Assembly (NCBI GenBank): GCA_028719205.1
Contig: JAQUKH010000002.1
Location: forward strand, 102,365-166,364
Source of the DNA: a bacterium
Lineage (GTDB): Bacteria > JACRDZ01 > JAQUKH01
Direction: 5' to 3'
DNA length: 64,000 nucleotides
Positions 59,684-64,000 of this stretch are shown here, piece by piece. Numbering within the stretch: position 1 is the stretch's first letter; the number at the start of each line of letters is the position of its first letter. The notes beneath the pieces are model-generated. The model was given only the letters and a program-made list of their open reading frames with translations. It searched no databases and was not told the DNA's origin. The position numbers and the translations under genes are program-made.

Positions 59684-59812
59684 TTAAGCTTTTTTTTCTC
59701 TTGCCTTGCTAAGGATGATCATGGCAAATACAGCCGAGGTACTTAACAATGTAAGCCCGATCCAGATCGGTATAGTTACGATACTTTTTATGCCGCAATA
59801 AATAGTTTTCAT
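59684..59812 (-). CDS. 42-residue single-helix membrane protein
   Basis: A small frame with AAAGGAAA just before its ATG, 12 bp after the upstream methyltransferase-like gene and 7 bp before DUF362, all on one strand. One hydrophobic stretch spans about 10-34 (IVTIPIWIGL, then AVFAMIIL), followed by a basic tail (SKAREKKA). I do not recognise it. In size and layout it resembles the 52-residue protein at 35094 (N-terminal KT, a Pro-Ile-Ser/x-Trp element, one helix, Lys tail). It may anchor a partner to the membrane. Confidence 0.65.
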   Translation of the reverse strand: MKTIYCGIKSIVTIPIWIGLTLLSTSAVFAMIILSKAREKKA

Positions 59813-59824
59813 AGATTTCCTTTT

Positions 59825-60646
59825 TTAATCAACCTTTTCACCGATGCAGTACAGATGATGAGCCATTAAAACTTTAAACCAGCGGGGAAAAGAAAATTCC
59901 CAATTAAGGAAGGTGTTTGCGAAGATATTATTTCTTGCATCCGGGTCAACTGTAGACCACACCCAGCCTTTAGCCTTTTTTTCGTCTCCCTCTATAATGT
60001 TCCTGAGGTAAGTTCTTCCTCCTCCGATCTCCAGGTCTAAAGTGCATAACCAAGGAGGAACATCAACTCCGCCGGTTTCAACTATTTTAAGGCCGCATTT
60101 TTTATAAACTCCGGTTAAAGTTTTCATCCGGCTTTGCAGTATTTCTCCATGATCCCATTCTTGTTTTTCCAGAGAATGCTGCCAATGATGGAGTTTTACC
60201 CCTAAGTTATTATAATTATAAACAAAATTAATGACAAATTTCTTGCTTATTCTTTTCATTTCCAAAACTAAAGCTTCAGGATTAGCATGTTTTTCAAAGA
60301 CGGAATGGTTCCAGACGATATCATATTCATTGTCTTTAAAAGGCGTGTGTGTGTCATCATCACCTTTAACGATACACGCTTTATCATATAAACCTACTTC
60401 TTTCCATGCCGAAACAGTTTCATCATAATCCTGGCTGTTAACCATTACACCGGCTTTAAAATTATCCTGGGTCAGCATATTGGAAGTAAAACCGGGCGTG
60501 TGGGCAATGTAAACTGCGTTTAACTCTAACAGGCTGTTTAATTTATTCTTTTTGGCAAGGTTTTCCAGTAACGTTATCGGCGCGATACGCCCGTAAAAGG
60601 CTCCTAATCCATCGTCAAATTTTCTGCAAATATTTTTGTTAATCAT
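59825..60646 (-). CDS. Methyltransferase-fold protein (A of tandem pair)
   Basis: 273 residues. A degenerate class I SAM methyltransferase fold: the usual glycine-rich loop reads LLELNAVYIAHTPG (about 38-51). The later strand is clear (NEYDIVWNHSVFEKHANPEALVLEM, split at Glu118). SQDYDETVSAW (71-81) and the C-terminal AHHLYCIGE strand are shared with the neighbour. Because motif I is atypical, SAM binding is uncertain; it could be a catalytic partner or bind another ligand. 12-19 bp spacings link it to the genes on both sides. Confidence 0.7.
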   Translation of the reverse strand: MINKNICRKFDDGLGAFYGRIAPITLLENLAKKNKLNSLLELNAVYIAHTPGFTSNMLTQDNFKAGVMVNSQDYDETVSAWKEVGLYDKACIVKGDDDTHTPFKDNEYDIVWNHSVFEKHANPEALVLEMKRISKKFVINFVYNYNNLGVKLHHWQHSLEKQEWDHGEILQSRMKTLTGVYKKCGLKIVETGGVDVPPWLCTLDLEIGGGRTYLRNIIEGDEKKAKGWVWSTVDPDARNNIFANTFLNWEFSFPRWFKVLMAHHLYCIGEKVD

Positions 60647-60664
60647 TTTTTTTCCTATATATAA

Positions 60665-61423
60665 TTAGATTTCCCCTATTATAAAATTATGATGCGACAT
60701 TACGGGGCTTAATATGTTTTTCAGTAAAGGATTATTTTCAACAAACATCATTTTTTCAATTTTCTCTCTTATCATTTCTATCGGCATTTTAGGTTTTTCC
60801 GGAGCTTTAAAATCTTTATTTAAAAATTTCTTTAATTCATTGATAGAAAACCCAATATCCGGAATAGGCGGCATATCAATGTAGCCGCAGTCTACGATCT
60901 TTAATCCATTCTTTAAGAAAAATCTTTTTAAACCTGATAATGTTCTAAGAGATATACTGCCTTGTTCCGCATGATGACAAGGCGTGCGGGTCAGGAAATG
61001 GTATCCCCAATGGAAAGGTGTTCCGCAATTATAAATATTGGGAGTGAAGACTAAAACATATTTTTGAGACAGATTTTTCATTTTTAGAAGCATTTCCGGG
61101 TTTTGCTGCATAAGCGCGAAATTCCATACCAAATCGTATTTTTTTGTAAAATTAAGCCCGGAAAATACAGGTTGTGACGGAAAACGCCACCTTTTTTTAA
61201 TTTCATCAATATTTTGATCTGAGACGGTTACAGATTTTTTTTCAAAAAAGATAATATTATCATATCCTTTAGTTATTTTACAGCCATATTCCAGTAAAGA
61301 CTGAAATTGATAATTAATTACTGATTTTTCGAAAAATCTCTTAAGCACGATTCGTTCGTAAATTGACCCGATTCCTTCTTCATTAATTAATGAACAGATA
61401 AAGTTTTCAATATTATTTTCCAT
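60665..61423 (-). CDS. Methyltransferase-fold protein (B of tandem pair)
   Basis: 252 residues and a diverged paralogue of the downstream gene. Shared features are LLEYGCKITKGYD at the motif I position, SDQNIDEIKKRW, KYDLVWNFALMQQNPE (about 95-110), the HWGYHFL/HHAEQGSI segment, IVDCGYIDMPP (about 176-186) and SHHNFIIGE at the end. As in copy A, the SAM loop lacks the usual GxGxG. The pair may form a heterodimer. It follows the SPASM radical SAM gene after 47 bp. Function unknown. Confidence 0.65.
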   Translation of the reverse strand: MENNIENFICSLINEEGIGSIYERIVLKRFFEKSVINYQFQSLLEYGCKITKGYDNIIFFEKKSVTVSDQNIDEIKKRWRFPSQPVFSGLNFTKKYDLVWNFALMQQNPEMLLKMKNLSQKYVLVFTPNIYNCGTPFHWGYHFLTRTPCHHAEQGSISLRTLSGLKRFFLKNGLKIVDCGYIDMPPIPDIGFSINELKKFLNKDFKAPEKPKMPIEMIREKIEKMMFVENNPLLKNILSPVMSHHNFIIGEI

Positions 61424-61470
61424 AAGCAGATATTATAACTAAGAAAGCAGTGATTTGCAAACAAATTTTT

Positions 61471-62535
61471 TTAAAAGAAAGTAAGGGCGATTTTAACCAG
61501 TGTTTTAATATTAAAAAGCATATTGGTATAACTGGCATTGGCAAGAGGGCAAAAACAGCTGCCGTTTTTTATTTTTTTTCTTTCTTCCTTTGCTTTTTCT
61601 GAAAACCATATTTCTCTGAAGTCATAATTCGCCTGGCGTAAATTACCGATCGGGTCCGCTTTAATACAACACATCCAGACATCTCCGTTAGGCGCGATAT
61701 GGCATGAAGAAAAACCCGCGTAACACGGAATGATCTGGCGTTTTTCTTTCAAGACTTTTTTTACCATATTATAGTAATTGAATCTGAAAGCCCGGGTAAT
61801 TTTACCAAGTCCTGAAGCGGGATATGTCTTTAAAATATTTACAAGTTCATCTATAGCCGTTGTATATTCCTCAAGTGACGGGGTAATATCAGAATTAATT
61901 GTATCTAACTCCACTCTTTTTTCCGCGATTTCAGTAATATAACTGTCTGGATTTAAAGATATAAGTTCAGAAGCTATTTCAGGGAGCCTTTTAAAATTGA
62001 ATTTAGAGACGACAGTATGAATCCCCACTGTTAAGTTTGGATGATTTATTTTCTTCAGGTTATTAAACGTTTTGATCGTTTTTGCGAAATTATCTTTAAT
62101 ATTCCGGATCTCATCATGTTTCTCGCCGATTTCATCCAATGAAACATTAATAACTAATTTGGTTCCCGGGCATAGTGTTAAAATATTTTTAACTTTATCA
62201 ACAATAATTTCAGTTAAAATCCCATTAGTCGGGATATTTATTATTTTCGGACGGCATGTTTTATAGAGGCATTGGATTATTTCAACAATATCCTTCCTCA
62301 GAAATGGTTCACCGCCGCTAATAGTGATCCAATAGGGAGATGTCCCCATGCTTGTGAATATTTTTTTATATTCTTCAATAGTTAATTCATCTGTTTTTTT
62401 AAACCAGATATTACAGGTTTTGCATCTTGAATTACAGCGGTATGTCAGGCTGATAGTATAATTTAAAGGAAGCAATCTTGGCCGGTTAAATTGGCGGAAA
62501 CATTTATACTGAGGGATTTTTGTTAGTAATGACAT
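61471..62535 (-). CDS. Radical SAM protein with SPASM domain (3)
   Basis: 354 residues. CNSRCKTC (about 34-41) ligates the catalytic cluster; ITISGGEPFLRKDI (about 71-84) follows. The C-terminal SPASM-type Cys lie in CYAGFSSCHIAPNGDVWMCC (about 266-285) and SCFCPLA (about 327-333). A precursor peptide was looked for between 61.4 and 63.5 kb and none was seen. It begins one base after the glycosyltransferase stop, so the two are co-expressed. Confidence 0.88.
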   Translation of the reverse strand: MSLLTKIPQYKCFRQFNRPRLLPLNYTISLTYRCNSRCKTCNIWFKKTDELTIEEYKKIFTSMGTSPYWITISGGEPFLRKDIVEIIQCLYKTCRPKIINIPTNGILTEIIVDKVKNILTLCPGTKLVINVSLDEIGEKHDEIRNIKDNFAKTIKTFNNLKKINHPNLTVGIHTVVSKFNFKRLPEIASELISLNPDSYITEIAEKRVELDTINSDITPSLEEYTTAIDELVNILKTYPASGLGKITRAFRFNYYNMVKKVLKEKRQIIPCYAGFSSCHIAPNGDVWMCCIKADPIGNLRQANYDFREIWFSEKAKEERKKIKNGSCFCPLANASYTNMLFNIKTLVKIALTFF

Positions 62536-62536
62536 G

Positions 62537-63430
62537 TTAGTTTATTTGTTTTGTTGATTCTATCATATCCCAAATAACAGGATTTTTCTTTTTAATATAA
62601 AAATCGTACATTCCGAGTAACCTTCCAAGTATCTCAAGAAGAATTGCTCCAAATACCCAAAACGAATATTTCAAGCTCAATTCTTTTAATGTTAAACGGA
62701 ACGCGCGGTAAGGGTTCATTGAAGAAGCCTCATAATTCAGGGATTTTTTCACCTGCAGATGGCCGGTAAATATCCTTCTCCTTTGTTTTAAAAAATCTTT
62801 GATTGTTTCAGGCCCTTTGTTTGTAACAAGGGCCTCTGGCGCGTAGCATAGGCTCAGCCCTTGTTTTTTTATTTCAGCCTCCAATGATATTTCATCAACA
62901 GCCGTATCTTCCGGGATCTTTTTGACTACATTGCGAAATGCTATTAATTCTCCCAATTTAATAGATTCTTTATTTAGATTGTGATGGATCTGCCATTGGA
63001 GATGCACGACAAAACCCATAAAATTATTTTTCGGGTTTACCGGGATAGGATGCCCTCCGGTCATACCTATTTTAGGGTCAAGGAACGGCTTGATCAAAAA
63101 TTCAAAAGTGTTTGTTAACGGAATATTATCGCCATTCTGCACTATCAGGATATCGCCTTTTGCTTCTTTAATAAAAAGGTTTATCGCGGAGGCTTTCCCC
63201 TCCCGTTTTTCCTGAATAAGAAGTTTAATGTAAGTGTGCCTGGGTAAAAAATTATTTTTTACAATATTAACGGTACCATCAGTACACCCTGAAGCGATGA
63301 CAATAATTTCCTGAATAATTCCGGATATGATTTTTTGTGATATCGCCGCCTCAATTGCTTTTGAAATATTCTTTTCTTCATTATATGCCATTATTCCCAG
63401 GCTGCATTTTAATAATTTATTATTTTCCAT
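62537..63430 (-). CDS. Family 2 glycosyltransferase with C-terminal membrane segment
   Basis: 297 residues. GT-A domain: SLGIMAYNEEKNISKAIEA (10-28), IIVIASGCTDGT (about 44-55), and IVQNGDNIPL (about 93-102) with the Asp of the DxD region. A QRRRIFTGHLQVKKSL motif (about 215-230), the QxxRW-like site of processive or hopanoid/ceramide-type transferases, precedes a hydrophobic stretch (about 255-275). The acceptor is probably at the membrane. It lies 22 bp after the SPOR gene. Confidence 0.85.
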   Translation of the reverse strand: MENNKLLKCSLGIMAYNEEKNISKAIEAAISQKIISGIIQEIIVIASGCTDGTVNIVKNNFLPRHTYIKLLIQEKREGKASAINLFIKEAKGDILIVQNGDNIPLTNTFEFLIKPFLDPKIGMTGGHPIPVNPKNNFMGFVVHLQWQIHHNLNKESIKLGELIAFRNVVKKIPEDTAVDEISLEAEIKKQGLSLCYAPEALVTNKGPETIKDFLKQRRRIFTGHLQVKKSLNYEASSMNPYRAFRLTLKELSLKYSFWVFGAILLEILGRLLGMYDFYIKKKNPVIWDMIESTKQIN

Positions 63431-63452
63431 TTATTAGAGATCCTTCGGCACT

Positions 63453-64000
63453 TCACTTAATTAGTATTACGTTATATTCTTTTATTTCTTCAAAATTTGC
63501 TTTTAAATTTTCTCCAAGCTGTTTGGCTTCTTTTTCATCATTAAAAAGCCCTGCACGGATAGTATACCATATCGTTCCGTTTATAATTACTTTTTTGACA
63601 TAAGCATAATTGCGGGTATTAGCCTTGTTAATTTTATCCGTAAAATTAGATGCCCAGACTTTGTCTTTATCAGAAGCTATTTCAACAGTCCATATTTGCT
63701 TGATTTTTCTCGGAGGAATATATGATATTTTCTTTTCTTCTTGTACTGCTGTGGTTTCGGGTTTTTTCTGTATAGCGGCAGTAGTTTCAACAGGTTTAAC
63801 AGTTTCAATTTTCGCGGTATCCTTAATTTCCGCCCTGACAGCCGTGGTTTCGGGTTTTTTCTGTATAGCGGCGGTAGTTTCAACAGGTTTAACAGTTTCA
63901 ATTTTCGCGGTATCCTTAATTTCCGCCCTGACAGCCGTGGTTTCGGGTTTTTTCTGTATAGCGGCGGTAGTTTCAACAGGTTTAACAGTTTCAATTTTCG
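63453..64000 (-). CDS. SPOR-domain protein with tandem-repeat linker, 5' end outside window
   Basis: 181 residues are visible; the start is beyond the right edge. The frame was read directly: the last codons give VILIK-stop at 63453. The C-terminal 80 residues (IWTVEIASDKDKVW, WYTIRAGLFNDEKEAKQLGENL) form a SPOR domain, which binds denuded peptidoglycan glycan strands. Before it is a Lys/Thr/Pro/Glu/Ala-rich linker made of nearly identical 31-residue repeats (each beginning KIETVKPVETTAAIQ). Such proteins usually have an N-terminal membrane anchor and span the periplasm. Other frames across the repeat are also open but give no domain. Confidence 0.83.
   Translation of the reverse strand, partial: KIETVKPVETTAAIQKKPETTAVRAEIKDTAKIETVKPVETTAAIQKKPETTAVRAEIKDTAKIETVKPVETTAAIQKKPETTAVQEEKKISYIPPRKIKQIWTVEIASDKDKVWASNFTDKINKANTRNYAYVKKVIINGTIWYTIRAGLFNDEKEAKQLGENLKANFEEIKEYNVILIK
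63751..64000 (-). repeat. 93-bp tandem repeat (about 2.7 copies, continues past edge)
   Basis: GTAGTTTCAACAGG recurs at 63781, 63874 and 63967, exactly 93 bp apart; the copies differ by only a few bases. 93 bp keeps the reading frame and encodes the 31-residue linker unit of the SPOR protein. Confidence 0.9.

Noticed and set aside
61424-63452. Precursor peptide for a RiPP next to the SPASM radical SAM protein
   Set aside because: Gaps are 1-47 bp and contain no Cys- or Gly-rich short frame; a RiPP role is not supported.
63677-63994. 105-codon frame on the minus strand across the repeat
   Set aside because: It is an alternate frame of the 93-bp repeat; the neighbouring frame ends in a SPOR domain and is the real one.
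63741-64000. Regular repeats at the right edge as a CRISPR array
   Set aside because: The 93-bp units are contiguous and coding, with no short repeat/unique spacer alternation.

Overview
The window looks like a stretch of chromosome from an uncultivated, probably anaerobic bacterium with two membranes. This is inference: a BamE-like lipoprotein, a SPOR-domain protein, an exported pentaheme cytochrome c and a HgdC-type Fe-S ATPase point that way. A bacillithiol gene set together with polyamine and glycan loci would fit several candidate phyla. I cannot name the phylum from sequence alone. No rRNA, tRNA, CRISPR array, integrase or transposase was seen.

Layout: (1) 0-4.5 kb: a UbiB-like kinase (5' end outside the window), an exported HEAT-repeat protein, a PilZ protein and an MFS exporter. 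(2) 4.45-6.9 kb: a small AT-rich accessory patch with dinD and a TIR-domain gene, carrying a cluster of short CCCCTAC/GTAGGGG repeats. (3) 7-15.5 kb: a co-directional housekeeping run of smc, ftsY, a 48-residue Cys-rich protein, rtcB, a BamE-like lipoprotein, a pentaheme cytochrome and a tRNA-binding protein. (4) 15.6-20.2 kb: a polyamine operon (XRE-cupin regulator, speD, speE, ornithine/lysine decarboxylase, second speE, flavin reductase-like) with a consensus promoter and a 20-bp palindromic operator. (5) 20.4-31 kb: mostly minus-strand core genes (HgdC-like ATPase, MASE3-GGDEF, gltX, ATC hydrolase-like, dut, rpmE, rho, coaE, a stand-alone PolA-type exonuclease, bshA, bshB1), plus uppP on the plus strand. 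(6) 31-35 kb: an IspH-UbiA fusion, then bshC, a Dpm1-like glycosyltransferase and a 52-residue membrane protein.

(7) 35-55.5 kb is a surface-glycan region. A plus-strand run makes CDP-glucose and CDP-4-keto-6-deoxyglucose (rfbF, rfbG) with a Nudix protein, an epimerase and a GtrB-like transferase. It meets a seven-gene minus-strand operon: ThDP enzyme, SDR, Gfo/Idh/MocA, FkbM methyltransferase, two SPASM radical SAM proteins and a NeuB-like synthase. That operon starts from a perfect consensus promoter, divergent from rfbH and yfhO. RfbF/G/H plus a YerE-like ThDP enzyme suggest a CDP-3,6-dideoxyhexose, possibly a branched-chain sugar. (8) 55.5-64 kb: two B12-binding radical SAM proteins, then DUF362, a 42-residue membrane protein, two related methyltransferase-fold proteins, a SPASM radical SAM protein, a glycosyltransferase, and a SPOR protein with a 93-bp tandem repeat that runs off the right edge. 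I know of no characterised pathway matching this last set, and it is the best candidate for an undescribed system.

Several real genes are small: 11678-11824, 35094-35252 and 59684-59812. Starts of smc, ftsY, the XRE-cupin gene, the second speE, rfbF, rfbG, the Nudix gene and one radical SAM gene were reset from ribosome-binding sites or gene overlaps.
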